The translations under genes and the position numbers were made by a program. A stretch of 64,000 nucleotides of DNA from JAJPGZ01 sp038229295 (GTDB lineage: Bacteria; Verrucomicrobiota; Verrucomicrobiia; Chthoniobacterales; UBA10450): the NCBI GenBank assembly GCA_038229295.1, contig JBBROO010000007.1, forward strand, positions 1-64,000, read 5' to 3'. Positions 27,193 through 36,254 of the stretch are shown piece by piece. Below the pieces are notes generated by a model. That model was not told the origin of the DNA. It made no database searches and saw only the letters and a program-made list of their open reading frames with translations. The first letter of the stretch is position 1. The number at the start of each line of letters is the position of its first letter.

Positions 27193-27218
27193 AATCGAAA
27201 CGCCGCGGCGTTTCGATT
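27193..27218. terminator. Perfect 26-bp palindrome after degQ
   Basis: The half-site AATCGAAACGCCG is followed immediately by its exact complement. It lies seven bases after the degQ stop and 20 bases before the next start. It could form a strong hairpin ending degQ transcription, although no T-run follows on the plus strand. A binding site for a dimeric regulator of the ABC genes is the alternative. Confidence 0.5.
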
Positions 27219-27238
27219 GTCTGAAGAAATAATTTCGA

Positions 27239-28174
27239 ATGATCAAAGTTGAAAATTTAACGAAGCGATACGCCGGCCACACCGCGATTAAGGACTTGAG
27301 CTTCGAAGTCGGCAAGGGCGAGATCATGGGATTTCTCGGGCCTAACGGCGCCGGCAAAACGACGACCATGCGCATTCTTGCGAGTTTTCTGCCGCCGACT
27401 TCCGGGCGCGCGTCCATCGCCGGGTTCGATATTTTCGAGCAATCGCTTCAAGCGCGCGCGCATCTCGGTTACATGCCCGAGAACGTGCCGCTCTATAGTG
27501 ACATGCGCGTGACCGAGTATCTGAATTATCGCGCCGCGCTTAAAGGCGTGGCGCATCGCCGCATCACCGAACGCGTCGGCGATGTCGAAGAACTTTGCGG
27601 ATTGAAAGAGGTCGAGAAGAAATTAATCGGCACGCTGTCGAAAGGATTTCGGCAACGTGTCGGCCTGGCCGATGCGCTCGTGGCCGAACCCGATCTGCTT
27701 ATTCTCGATGAACCGACGATCGGTCTCGATCCGAATCAGATTCGGCAGGTGCGCGAGTTGATCAGGAACATCGGCAAGCAACACACCATTTTGCTTTCGA
27801 CCCACATTTTGCCGGAAGTGGAAATGACATGCAGCCGGGTCATCATCATTCACAAGGGGCGTATCGAAGCCTGCGACACGCCGGAGAATTTGTTAGGGCA
27901 AATCCGGCAGGCCGGCGGCGTGACTGTCGAAGCGAGAGTCGGAAGCGATAATGGCGCGGAAGAGTTGAAGAAGATTTCCGGCGTGCGCGATGTGACGGCA
28001 GATGCGGAAGGTGACTGGAAAATATTTTCGCTTCGCGTGGAATCGGGCGCCGATGTGCGCGAAGAAATTTTCAGACTGGCGACGGACCGGCGATGGACGT
28101 TGCGCGAATTAAGTCAGCGCCGCGCCACGCTCGAGGACGCCTTTGTCGAGATCACGCACTCAGACCCAACATGA
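27239..28174 (+). CDS. GldA-like ABC transporter ATPase
   Basis: The 311-residue ATPase has Walker A (LGPNGAGKTTTMRILASFLP), signature (GTLSKGFRQRVGLADALV) and Walker B (DLLILDEPTIGLDPNQIRQV). The C-terminus carries the extra domain common to ABC-2 type exporters. It is followed by an ABC-2 permease and a GldG-like protein, the arrangement known from the gliding-associated GldA/F/G module and from the many bacteria that carry it without gliding. Cargo is unknown. Start ATG 27239 directly opens MIKVENLTKRYAGHTAIKDL. Confidence 0.88.
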   Translation: MIKVENLTKRYAGHTAIKDLSFEVGKGEIMGFLGPNGAGKTTTMRILASFLPPTSGRASIAGFDIFEQSLQARAHLGYMPENVPLYSDMRVTEYLNYRAALKGVAHRRITERVGDVEELCGLKEVEKKLIGTLSKGFRQRVGLADALVAEPDLLILDEPTIGLDPNQIRQVRELIRNIGKQHTILLSTHILPEVEMTCSRVIIIHKGRIEACDTPENLLGQIRQAGGVTVEARVGSDNGAEELKKISGVRDVTADAEGDWKIFSLRVESGADVREEIFRLATDRRWTLRELSQRRATLEDAFVEITHSDPT

Positions 28175-28197
28175 TTAACATGTCGATCTTGCGCGCT

Positions 28198-28314
28198 TGT
28201 CATGGTGAGCGGAGCGAACCATCTCCCGCAGACTCCGCACGTCACCCGAGCGTTCTTCGTGTGATCAACGATCGATTGCGAGGTCCCTCGCCGTCTTTGC
28301 GGCTCGGGATGACA
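28198..28314. repeat. Second copy of the TGTCATCC-type element
   Basis: The element starts TGTCATGGTGAGCGGAGCG and ends CGGCTCGGGATGACA. It shares GAGGTCCCTCG and the end sequence with the copy at 9692-9798. It fills the gap between the ATPase and permease genes of the GldA/F-like module, with an AAGATCGACA copy (28181) just before it. Confidence 0.7.
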
Positions 28315-28328
28315 GAACAATTTTAGTT

Positions 28329-29084
28329 ATGCGAAAGTTCTACACCCTGCTCGCGCGCGAAGTGCAAAGTTATTTCTACTCGCCCATCGCTTACATCGTT
28401 CTGATTTTTTTCCTGATCGTGAGCGGCGTCGATTTCTATTTTCAGATTTCGTTCATGAACCAGCGCCAGATCGGTTACTCGGTGCAGGAAGCGTTTTTCA
28501 ATTCTGTCTTCTTCTGGTTTGCATTCGTTTTGATCTTCCCGCTCATCACGATGCGGCTCTTTTCCGAAGAATTTAAGCTCGGCACGATTGAACCGCTCAT
28601 GACCGCGCCGGTGCGTGATTGGCAGGTCGTCCTCTCGAAATTTTTCGGCGCACTCGTCTTCTACGTCGTGCTCTGGATTCCGACGCTGATTTACTTCGCC
28701 ATCTTTCAGAAAATCACGCATCAACCAGCGGCCAGTTCGCCCGGCGCGTACTGGGGATCTTACGGAATGCTGCTTTTGCTCGGCATGTTTTATTTGTCAG
28801 TCGGTTGCCTCGCCTCGGTGCTGACCAAGAACCAGATCATCGCCGCGGTCATTTCATTCTGCGCGATCACGCTTTTATTTTTCCTCGGCCTCGTCCAATT
28901 CATCCTGCTCGATGTCAGCGGAACGACGCGGGATTTGTTAGGCTATTTCTCCGCCATCGAACAAATGGGCACGCTTTCTCGCGGCATCATCGATACGCGC
29001 CCGATGGTCCTTTATCTAAGCGGAACGATCGTGATGCTGGCGCTCACGCATCTCGCGTTTCAATCGCGCAAATGGAGGCTGTAA
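28329..29084 (+). CDS. ABC-2 type permease, GldF-like
   Basis: The 251-residue protein has six hydrophobic segments (for example PIAYIVLIFFLIVSGVDFYF and AVISFCAITLLFFLGLVQF) and starts MRKFYTLLAREVQSYFYSP, typical of GldF and related ABC-2 permeases. LFSEEFKLGTIEPLMTAPV, a loop conserved in this group, is present. It is the membrane partner of the ATPase at 27239 and is followed two bases later by the GldG-like gene. Confidence 0.88.
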   Translation: MRKFYTLLAREVQSYFYSPIAYIVLIFFLIVSGVDFYFQISFMNQRQIGYSVQEAFFNSVFFWFAFVLIFPLITMRLFSEEFKLGTIEPLMTAPVRDWQVVLSKFFGALVFYVVLWIPTLIYFAIFQKITHQPAASSPGAYWGSYGMLLLLGMFYLSVGCLASVLTKNQIIAAVISFCAITLLFFLGLVQFILLDVSGTTRDLLGYFSAIEQMGTLSRGIIDTRPMVLYLSGTIVMLALTHLAFQSRKWRL

Positions 29085-29086
29085 CG

Positions 29087-30616
29087 ATGGCGGACGAAAA
29101 CAAAACCGCACCGCCGAAGAAAATTCGCCGGGTGCAGATCGGCCTCAATGTTCTGGTGCAGATCTTTTGTATTTTGCTGCTGGCGATCTTCGCGAACCAT
29201 CTTGGCTTCAGTCATTACAAACGTTGGGACCTTTCGCGCGATCAGAAGTACGCGTTGTCGGACAAGACGAAACGATTCGTCAGCACGCTCAAAAACAAAA
29301 TGCGCGTGACCGTTTTCTTTTCGCCGAATACGCCCATCACCGGCGACGTCGCCAGTTTGCTGACGGAATATCAATATGCCGGCAAGGGTAAGATCGACAT
29401 CGAGAACATCGATCCGGAGCGGAATCTTTCGCGCGCGAAAGAATTGTTCGAGAAATACAAAGTGGTGAGCGATGAGAGCCTGCTCGTGCTCGATTACGAA
29501 GGGCGCAATAAAACGGTGAAGGCGTCGGAGATGGCGGAGATCGATCAAAGCGGCGCGCAATTTGGCGAAGGTCCGCGCGTGGCCGCGTTCAAAGGCGAAC
29601 AGGCGATCACGAGCGCGATGATGGATTTGGTCGAGGGAAAAAAGAACGTCGTCGGTTACGTCACGGGTCATAAAGAGCCATCCATCGCGAATGCGCCGCC
29701 GGCGGCGCCGCTGCAGCAGCAACAACCCGGTAGTCCCATCTCGGTGTTGAAGACGTTTGTTGAAAACGAAAACATCAAGTTCCAGGAAGTGAATCTGTTT
29801 AATGAAGCAGAGCTGCCGGCGGATTTGAAAACGATCATGTTGCTCGGCCCGCAATACGATTTGTCCGACCGCGAGATGAAATTGCTGCGCGATTTTTGGG
29901 GCCGGCAAGGCCGCATCTTGTTGCTTGTCGATCCTGCGGCGAAGACGCCGAAGCTGACCGCGTTTCTAAATGAGCTCGGGGTAAAAGTGAACGATGACCG
30001 ATTGACCGCGTTCCTCCGCACCGGCATTCAGGAAATGGCGATGACGCGCGATGTGCAGGCGCATTTCACCGGCGACAATCCGATCACGAAACGTCTCGCG
30101 GGTGCACGCGCGCTTTTCTTCGGCGGCACTTCATCGTTGTCATTGCAAGGCGAGCGTGTGCGCGCGGCGAACATCCGCGTCGAGCCGTTGATTGAATCGG
30201 AGAAAGGTTATTTCGCGGAGACGGATTATAACTCTCAAGATCAGGCGAAGCTTCAGAACGACGCCAAGAATGCGCCGCCCACTCCAATTGCGATCGGCGC
30301 CTCCATCGAGAAAGGCGCGACCGGAGACACGCGCGTGCAGGTGAACTCCGCACGCATGGTGGTGGTCGCGAACTCGACATTCGTGCAGGACAACGCGCTG
30401 ACGCAGGACCAGCAGGCGCTCGATTTTATTTCCGGCGCGATCAACTGGTTGCTCAGTCGCGAACAACTCATCGGCATCGCGCCGAAAGTTCCGAAGATGC
30501 TGACGTTCTCGATGAGCGATGACGCGTTGCGCAGCGTCCGCTGGATTTTTCTGGTGCTCATGCCGCTCGTGCCGGCGGTCATCGGCACAGCGGTCTGGTG
30601 GCAACGGCGCGCTTGA
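29087..30616 (+). CDS. GldG-like ABC-associated membrane protein
   Basis: The 509-residue protein starts at ATG 29087, preceded by GGAGG eight bases upstream. It has one N-terminal helix (IGLNVLVQIFCILLLAIFAN), a large periplasmic part with KRWDLSRDQKYALSDKTKRF and RVTVFFSPNTPITGDVASLL, and a C-terminal helix (WIFLVLMPLVPAVIGTAVWW). This is the layout of GldG/DUF4350-type proteins of the ABC_transp_aux family. It presumably works with the two upstream ABC components. Its last part holds RLAGARALFFGGTSSLSLQG. Function outside gliding bacteria is unknown. Confidence 0.85.
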   Translation: MADENKTAPPKKIRRVQIGLNVLVQIFCILLLAIFANHLGFSHYKRWDLSRDQKYALSDKTKRFVSTLKNKMRVTVFFSPNTPITGDVASLLTEYQYAGKGKIDIENIDPERNLSRAKELFEKYKVVSDESLLVLDYEGRNKTVKASEMAEIDQSGAQFGEGPRVAAFKGEQAITSAMMDLVEGKKNVVGYVTGHKEPSIANAPPAAPLQQQQPGSPISVLKTFVENENIKFQEVNLFNEAELPADLKTIMLLGPQYDLSDREMKLLRDFWGRQGRILLLVDPAAKTPKLTAFLNELGVKVNDDRLTAFLRTGIQEMAMTRDVQAHFTGDNPITKRLAGARALFFGGTSSLSLQGERVRAANIRVEPLIESEKGYFAETDYNSQDQAKLQNDAKNAPPTPIAIGASIEKGATGDTRVQVNSARMVVVANSTFVQDNALTQDQQALDFISGAINWLLSREQLIGIAPKVPKMLTFSMSDDALRSVRWIFLVLMPLVPAVIGTAVWWQRRA

Positions 30617-30631
30617 GTTGGCGAAAGCATT

Positions 30632-32476
30632 ATGAACTGGCGCACGACTTTGGTTCTAGCGGTGCTCGCGATCGGCGTCGGTCTTTACATTAAATTTTAC
30701 GAAGTCAAAACGCCGACGACACAGGAAGCGAAACGCCAGGCCCAAAACGTCGTTAATTTTTCCAAGGACAAGATTGACGGCATCACCATTCAAAACGGCG
30801 ACGACAAGATCGACATGCGCAAGATCGACAATAAGTGGCGGCTGCAGGCGCCGATCAAAGATCAAGCCGACAGTTCTCTGATCACGAATTTGCTCTTCGA
30901 TCTCGAAAGCTGGCAGAAAGACGCAACCATCAGCGCAAAAGAGATTGAGTCCGACAAAAACAAATTAAACGAATTCGGCCTGAACAAACCGAAGCTGCGT
31001 TTGAAATTAAGCGGGCCGGGAGCGCCGCCGGAAATCTTCTTCGGCAAAGATGCCGCGCTGGAAGGAAAAATTTATGTGCGCTTCGAAAATTCGAAAGAAG
31101 CGTATCTCGCCAGCCAATCCATCAAGCAGGCGATCGAGAAAAAGGCGGACGATTTCCGAGACAAGAAACTGACCGACTTGAATGCCGCGCAAGTTGCGCG
31201 CGTCGTCGTTAAGACCGGCGTCGGCGAAATGGAGCTGGAAAAGAAAGGCGACCATTGGGAAATTTTGAAGCCGTTACGCGCGCGCGGGGACGATCAAAAA
31301 ATCAGCGACCTTATCGCGCAGGTTACGACGGCGCACATTCAACAATTCGTGGCCGACGACCACGGCGACCTGCATACCTACGGCCTAACGGAACCGCGCG
31401 GCGCCATCACTCTCTTTGGCGCGGATGATAAACAGGGTCAGATGCTTCAGATCGGCGCCGCCCCCGAAAAGCAAAAGGACCAGGTTTACGTCCGCTTCTC
31501 GCCGCGCAGTTTTGTTTACACCCTGCCGAAGAAAATCGAGGACGTTCTCAACGCCAAGCCTAACGATCTTCGGGACCGACATCTCGTTCGCATCGACGAA
31601 AAGATTCTCGATCGCATCACGCTCGATGCGCCGGACAAAGGAAAAACAGTCCTCGCCCGCAAAAACGAAAGTTGGAACATCGTTAGCCGAAACAATGCGC
31701 CCGCGAACGCGGCCGAGGTGAAGCGTTTGATCGACATGATGAGCAACCAGGAAGTCTCGCGCTTTGTCGAAGACGTCGCCTCGAACTTACCGAGATACGG
31801 GTTAGACAAGCCGCAGCTGCAAATCACCTTCAGCTCGTTCGCTTCTGAAAATACGGCCGAGACAAAAGCGGGTGAGCGCCCGTTTGCCAGCGTCGCCTTC
31901 GGCAAGATCGACAAGGAGGATTTATATGCGCGCGTCGGCGATGAACCGTTCATCGTCGCAGTGCGCCGCACCATGCTCGACAATCTTTTCGTCGATCCGT
32001 TGCAATGGCAGGAGTTGTCGATCTTCAACTTCAAGCCGGAAGAGATCCATCGCCTCAGTGTCGTAAGCGACCAGGAAATTTCGTTAGGCCGCGACGCCAA
32101 AAATCAGTGGTCGTGGTTGAAAGGCAACGGCCCGATTGACCAAACGAATTTGCAGTCGCTCCTCAATACATTGTCGAAATTGCGCGCTGTCCGCTGGACC
32201 GGCCCGACCGCGCCGCAACACGGCTTCGACAAGCCGCGACTCGTCATCAACTTCACGACATCGCCCGACGACAAGACCTCGCACAAACTCATCGTCGGTG
32301 CGCCCGCCGGCGACCGGATGTGGTTCGCGCGCGCGGACGAACGCGAAGGGACATTCGTGATGAACTCGCCGGATTTGAACGCGCTGAAACTGTCGTTGAT
32401 TCAATTAACGCCGACATCGTTTCCCGCAAGTTCGCCCGTTGTTACTTCGCCGGTCGCCACGCCCACGCCGAAATAA
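30632..32476 (+). CDS. DUF4340-domain protein
   Basis: The 614-residue protein has an N-terminal helix (TTLVLAVLAIGVGLYIKFYE) and repeated DUF4340-type modules, each with a pattern like LNEFGLNKPKLRLKL, DLHTYGLTEPRGAITLFG and LPRYGLDKPQLQITF. It ends in a Thr/Pro-rich tail. It follows the GldA/F/G-like genes by 15 bases, the standard place for DUF4340 proteins. It is likely anchored in the inner membrane facing the periplasm; function unknown. Two AAGATCGACA copies 15 bp apart (30806, 30821) write Lys-Ile-Asp twice within nine residues (KIDMRKIDN). Confidence 0.85.
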   Translation: MNWRTTLVLAVLAIGVGLYIKFYEVKTPTTQEAKRQAQNVVNFSKDKIDGITIQNGDDKIDMRKIDNKWRLQAPIKDQADSSLITNLLFDLESWQKDATISAKEIESDKNKLNEFGLNKPKLRLKLSGPGAPPEIFFGKDAALEGKIYVRFENSKEAYLASQSIKQAIEKKADDFRDKKLTDLNAAQVARVVVKTGVGEMELEKKGDHWEILKPLRARGDDQKISDLIAQVTTAHIQQFVADDHGDLHTYGLTEPRGAITLFGADDKQGQMLQIGAAPEKQKDQVYVRFSPRSFVYTLPKKIEDVLNAKPNDLRDRHLVRIDEKILDRITLDAPDKGKTVLARKNESWNIVSRNNAPANAAEVKRLIDMMSNQEVSRFVEDVASNLPRYGLDKPQLQITFSSFASENTAETKAGERPFASVAFGKIDKEDLYARVGDEPFIVAVRRTMLDNLFVDPLQWQELSIFNFKPEEIHRLSVVSDQEISLGRDAKNQWSWLKGNGPIDQTNLQSLLNTLSKLRAVRWTGPTAPQHGFDKPRLVINFTTSPDDKTSHKLIVGAPAGDRMWFARADEREGTFVMNSPDLNALKLSLIQLTPTSFPASSPVVTSPVATPTPK

Positions 32477-32479
32477 TTC

Positions 32480-33178
32480 CTACTTTCTGGCGGTGTAAAT
32501 CGTGACGATGCCAGCCGTCAATGGTTCGGCTTTGGCGTCGCTGAATCCGACCGATTCGATTAGGCGACACATCGCGTCGCCGTTTGGAAATTGTTCGATC
32601 GAATGCCCGAGATAATCGTAGGCGACCTTCACTTGGGTGATAAAGGAGCCGAGCAAAGGCAGGCAGCGATGCAGGTAGAAGCGATAAAGCCCGCGCAAGA
32701 TCGACATCTTCGGCAGCGAAAATTCTAACACGAGGAGATGACCACCGGGCTGAAGCACTCGCCGCATCTCTTGCAATGCTCCGGTCCAATCCCGAAAGTT
32801 GCGCAAACCAAACCCGATCGTTAGGCAATCAAATGCGCCATCTTCGAACGGCAATTGCATGCCGTCGGCGACGATCGTTCGGCGAACTCCTTTTTGTTTC
32901 GCGATCGCGAGCATCTCTTCCGAAAAATCCGCACCGAGAATCTCCGCGCCTGGCACTTGTTTTTGAATCGCCAGCGCCAGATCGCCCGTGCCCGTGGCAA
33001 GATCGACAATCGTATTTGGCCGCCAACCGGCGACGATTTGCGCGGCGCGCTTTCGCCAATAAAAATCTGCGCCGCAACTCAGAAGATGATTTGCGAGGTC
33101 ATATCGTTGCGCGATCGAGCCGAACATTTCACGCACGTGCGCGGGGTCACGCGGCTGGGCTGAGGTGGAAGAGTCCAA
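32480..33178 (-). CDS. menG: Demethylmenaquinone methyltransferase (UbiE/MenG)
   Basis: The 232-residue SAM methyltransferase has FGSIAQRYDLANHLLSCGAD, motif I (TIVDLATGTGDLALAIQ), DGMQLPFEDGAFDCLTIGFG and LRNFRDWTGALQEMRRVLQP, all hallmarks of UbiE/MenG. It carries out the last methylation in menaquinone (or ubiquinone) synthesis. Which quinone is made cannot be told from this gene. It converges with the DUF4340 gene, three bases apart, and lies immediately downstream of a glycosyltransferase gene. Two AAGATCGACA copies occur (32697, 32999). Confidence 0.94.
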   Translation of the reverse strand: MDSSTSAQPRDPAHVREMFGSIAQRYDLANHLLSCGADFYWRKRAAQIVAGWRPNTIVDLATGTGDLALAIQKQVPGAEILGADFSEEMLAIAKQKGVRRTIVADGMQLPFEDGAFDCLTIGFGLRNFRDWTGALQEMRRVLQPGGHLLVLEFSLPKMSILRGLYRFYLHRCLPLLGSFITQVKVAYDYLGHSIEQFPNGDAMCRLIESVGFSDAKAEPLTAGIVTIYTARK

Positions 33179-33179
33179 A

Positions 33180-34385
33180 CTAGATCGCGCCCGACAGCGC
33201 CTCGGTTTTCACTGGAATTTGCAAATGCTCCCGCAACGAACTCGTGTAATCCGACCACGATCGAAAGTTTCTTTGCCGCGCTTCGGCGGACAATTTCTCG
33301 TAGGCGATGGGATCGGTGAGCAAACGTTTCATTCCTTCGGCCAACGCCGAGACCGATGTTTGATCGACCAGAAGGCAACCGCCGCCACGCGCGACTTCGC
33401 CGAGCGCGCCGTTGCGGCCGCAGAGGCAAGGTTTCCCGTGCCACAAACTTTCGAGAATCGGCAAACCGAATCCTTCGGCGAGCGAAGGATAAACGGTGAA
33501 TTTGCATTCACGATAGGCGCGATGAAGCGCGCGATCATCGACATGTTTCAGCCAGACTAACGGACGGCCGCGAAGCTGAAGCCAGCGCAGTCGCGGCTCA
33601 ACCTGATAACCCCACGCGCCCGTGCTGCGACCGACAAGTCGCAACTCGAGCTTTAGGCCAGAATCCCAAAGTCGCGTGGCGGCCTCGAAAAGTTTGAGAT
33701 GATTCTTGCGCGCATCGAATGAGCCGACGCAGAGAATCACATCCTGAAAATCTCCGTGCGCCGCCGCACGTTCGCCCTCGTCAAACTCCAGCGGCCACTC
33801 TTCCACGCAAACTTCCGGAAGATCGACAATCGCGCTTTGCTCCCATAATTGCAGAAGCGTGGCGCGCGATTCCTGCGAGATGCAAATGACCAGATCGAAG
33901 GCCGCGAGCGAGCGAGCGTATTTCCGAAATCGATCCGCCGCATTTTTGGAAAGCAATCCGAGACGCAATGTGGCGGCATCGTGAAAAATGGCGACGCTGC
34001 GCGCCTGACCCTGTCGAATCATGGCCGGTAATCGTTCGCTGCGTTGGTCGGAGTAAATATCGGGAACAAGGAGGACATCGCCCTGGCCTAACGACGAGGC
34101 AAGATCGACAACGTGGGCGGTGCGATAGCGGCGAAATTCGCCGAAAAATTTCTCGCCGCGAAATTCGGGTCGGCCAACGGCGGAGCGATAGTTGCGAAAT
34201 GGCGAGGTAAGGAATTTGCGCTCGCGTGGCCCGAGCCGGTGATAAAAATTACCGAGACGATTCCAGCAAATCGGCGTCACCGATGTCTGCTCCGAAAGCG
34301 CGGCGAAGATGTGTCGGGTGACCCGTTGCACGCCGGTATTCCGGGCCGACTTGCACGAGCCGGTCACATCGATGAAAACATTCAT
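33180..34385 (-). CDS. GT4-family glycosyltransferase
   Basis: The 401-residue protein starts at ATG 34385 (MNVFIDVTGSCKSARNTGVQ, then RVTRHIFAAL). It has the GT-B C-terminal half: VILCVGSFDARKNHLKLFEA and the EX7E-type motif YPSLAEGFGLPILESLWHGK. It transfers a sugar from a nucleotide donor to a growing glycan; the sugar is unknown. It resembles the glycosyltransferase at 42319 (TGVQ start, GFGLPI-ESLWH, GGGC-L), so the two are paralogues on either side of the sugar-synthesis genes. The last A of an AAGATCGACA repeat is the A of its start codon. Confidence 0.88.
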   Translation of the reverse strand: MNVFIDVTGSCKSARNTGVQRVTRHIFAALSEQTSVTPICWNRLGNFYHRLGPRERKFLTSPFRNYRSAVGRPEFRGEKFFGEFRRYRTAHVVDLASSLGQGDVLLVPDIYSDQRSERLPAMIRQGQARSVAIFHDAATLRLGLLSKNAADRFRKYARSLAAFDLVICISQESRATLLQLWEQSAIVDLPEVCVEEWPLEFDEGERAAAHGDFQDVILCVGSFDARKNHLKLFEAATRLWDSGLKLELRLVGRSTGAWGYQVEPRLRWLQLRGRPLVWLKHVDDRALHRAYRECKFTVYPSLAEGFGLPILESLWHGKPCLCGRNGALGEVARGGGCLLVDQTSVSALAEGMKRLLTDPIAYEKLSAEARQRNFRSWSDYTSSLREHLQIPVKTEALSGAI

Positions 34386-34504
34386 GTCGATCTTGCGAGC
34401 AGGAATAACACTTTCGCCAAGATGCCGCAAAAACGCGGCGGCGGCGAGTTCTCCGCAGGATGACTTTGACCCGGACGTTTTCCGTCCACTAGAGTGCACG
34501 CAAC

Positions 34505-35038
34505 GTGGACGCATCCATCATCTCCAGTCGAGCGCCAGTTTTCAAAACGAAATGGTTTGAGCTAATCGAGAAAACTTTCGAGAACGGCAGCGCGCCGCAT
34601 TACTCCATCGGCACTCGCGATTACGTGACGGTGCTTGCGGTCACGCCTAACGAAACTTTTCCGCTGGTGCGGCAATTCCGGCCGGCGGTGGAAACGACGA
34701 CGCTGGAATTGCCAGGCGGTCATGTCGATGAAGGGGAAACGCCGACGCAGGCGGCGAAGCGCGAGCTGCTGGAGGAAACCGGCTTCGTCGCCACGAAATT
34801 GATTCCGTTGCATGATCTGTCCCCCGACGTGGGGAGATTAGGAAATCGCATGTGGAGTTTTTTTGCTCCGGGCGTCACGCGCGATGCCGCGGAAAAATTT
34901 TCACCGCATCCCGAGGTTGAATTCATCGAGTATAACAAATCACTGTGCGACTTGATCCTGAACGAGCCCGCGTTTTGCAGTGCCTTAAATCGCGCCACCA
35001 TCCTGATGGCCATCGCTGCGGGCCACATCGCGCTCTAG
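34505..35038 (+). CDS. NUDIX hydrolase, ADP-ribose pyrophosphatase-like
   Basis: The 177-residue protein has the full NUDIX box GHVDEGETPTQAAKRELLEE followed by TGF, preceded by LVRQFRPAVETTTLELPGG, as in ADP-ribose and nucleotide-sugar pyrophosphatases. It hydrolyses nucleoside diphosphates linked to another group. Next to the glycan cluster a role on nucleotide sugars is possible, but that is inference. The GTG start at 34505 is the first in frame. It is divergent from the glycosyltransferase at 33180 and is followed one base after its stop by the sugar dehydrogenase, so it may begin the glycan operon. Confidence 0.85.
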   Translation: MDASIISSRAPVFKTKWFELIEKTFENGSAPHYSIGTRDYVTVLAVTPNETFPLVRQFRPAVETTTLELPGGHVDEGETPTQAAKRELLEETGFVATKLIPLHDLSPDVGRLGNRMWSFFAPGVTRDAAEKFSPHPEVEFIEYNKSLCDLILNEPAFCSALNRATILMAIAAGHIAL

Positions 35039-35039
35039 A

Positions 35040-36254
35040 ATGAAAAACCCGGGCGATAAGTTCGACGTTTGCGTGATCGGCGGAGCGGGACACGTCGGCG
35101 TTCCGTTAGCGTTGGTGCTCGCTGATGCCGGTTTCAAAACGTTGATTGTCGATCTTAACAAAGGCGCACTCGAATCGATGGCCGCCGGACGGCTTCCGTT
35201 TTTTGAAGAAGGCGGCGAAGCGCTTTTGCAGTCGGTGCTCGCCAGCGGCCGCCTCGCTTTTTCTGCCGACGGAAAAAATGTCGCGGATGCTCGCCTGCTC
35301 GTTCTGACCATTGGGACGCCCATCGATGAATTCCACAATCCAAATCTCTCGCCGCTCACCCGCTGCCTCGATGATTTGATGCCGCATCTTCGTGACGACC
35401 AGACAATCGTTCTGCGCTCGACCGTGCCGCCGGGAACGACGAGTTACATCGACAATCATCTTCGGCGGCGCGGGAAAAAAACGCGACTGGCCTTTTGTCC
35501 GGAGCGCGTGGTGCAGGGAAAAGGAATCGGAGAAATTCGAACGCTGCCGCAATTGATCAGCGGCACGTCGCCGGAAGCGGTCGCGGAAGCGCGGGATCTT
35601 TTCGGCAAGATCGCGCCGGAAGTCGTGGAGATGCTTCCGCTCGAGGCCGAATTCGCCAAGCTCATTTGTAACGCATTTCGCTACATCGAATTCGCCGCCA
35701 CCAATCAACTTTACATGATGGTCGAAGCCGCCGGCTTGGATTATGTCGATCTTTTGGAAAAAATGAAACGCGGTTATCCGCGCATGGGCAACATTCCGGG
35801 CCCAGGGTTTGCGGCTGGGCCGTGTTTAATGAAGGACACGATGCAGCTTTTCGCTTTTCAGAAACAGAATTTCATCCTCGGCCAGGTCGCGATGACGATT
35901 AATGAAGGCTTACCGAACTTTATCGTCGAGCGTCTGACGGAACGCTTCGACCTGGGCAAAACGCGCGTCGGCATTCTCGGCATGGCTTTCAAAGCCGAAA
36001 GCGACGACATCCGCGAATCGCTTTCGTACAAGTTAGGCAAATTGCTGCGCTTTCACGGCGCGCAGGTTTTTTATTCGGACGAATACGCAGCTGATCCCAC
36101 GTTCGTAGATAAGGAGACGCTGGTGCGCGAATGCGAAGTCGTCGTCGTCGGCGTGCCGCACGATGCCTATCGATCTCTGCGCGTGCCCGCCTCAAAACAC
36201 GTTGTCGATCTTTGGTCGGTCTTACCGCCACGCGATGGAGACACACCGCGATGA
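35040..36254 (+). CDS. Nucleotide-sugar dehydrogenase (UDP-sugar 6-dehydrogenase family)
   Basis: The 404-residue enzyme has the NAD-binding start VCVIGGAGHVGVPLALVLAD, and then VLRSTVPPGTTSYIDNHL, CPERVVQGKGIGEIRTLPQL and the catalytic Cys in GPGFAAGPCLMKDTMQL. The C-terminal domain has TRVGILGMAFKAESDDIRES. It oxidises the C6 hydroxyl of a UDP-sugar to a uronic acid. The CPERVVQGK and short form resemble WecC-type enzymes, though the exact sugar cannot be read. It is the first biosynthesis gene of the cluster and overlaps the acyltransferase gene by ATGA. Confidence 0.9.
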   Translation: MKNPGDKFDVCVIGGAGHVGVPLALVLADAGFKTLIVDLNKGALESMAAGRLPFFEEGGEALLQSVLASGRLAFSADGKNVADARLLVLTIGTPIDEFHNPNLSPLTRCLDDLMPHLRDDQTIVLRSTVPPGTTSYIDNHLRRRGKKTRLAFCPERVVQGKGIGEIRTLPQLISGTSPEAVAEARDLFGKIAPEVVEMLPLEAEFAKLICNAFRYIEFAATNQLYMMVEAAGLDYVDLLEKMKRGYPRMGNIPGPGFAAGPCLMKDTMQLFAFQKQNFILGQVAMTINEGLPNFIVERLTERFDLGKTRVGILGMAFKAESDDIRESLSYKLGKLLRFHGAQVFYSDEYAADPTFVDKETLVRECEVVVVGVPHDAYRSLRVPASKHVVDLWSVLPPRDGDTPR

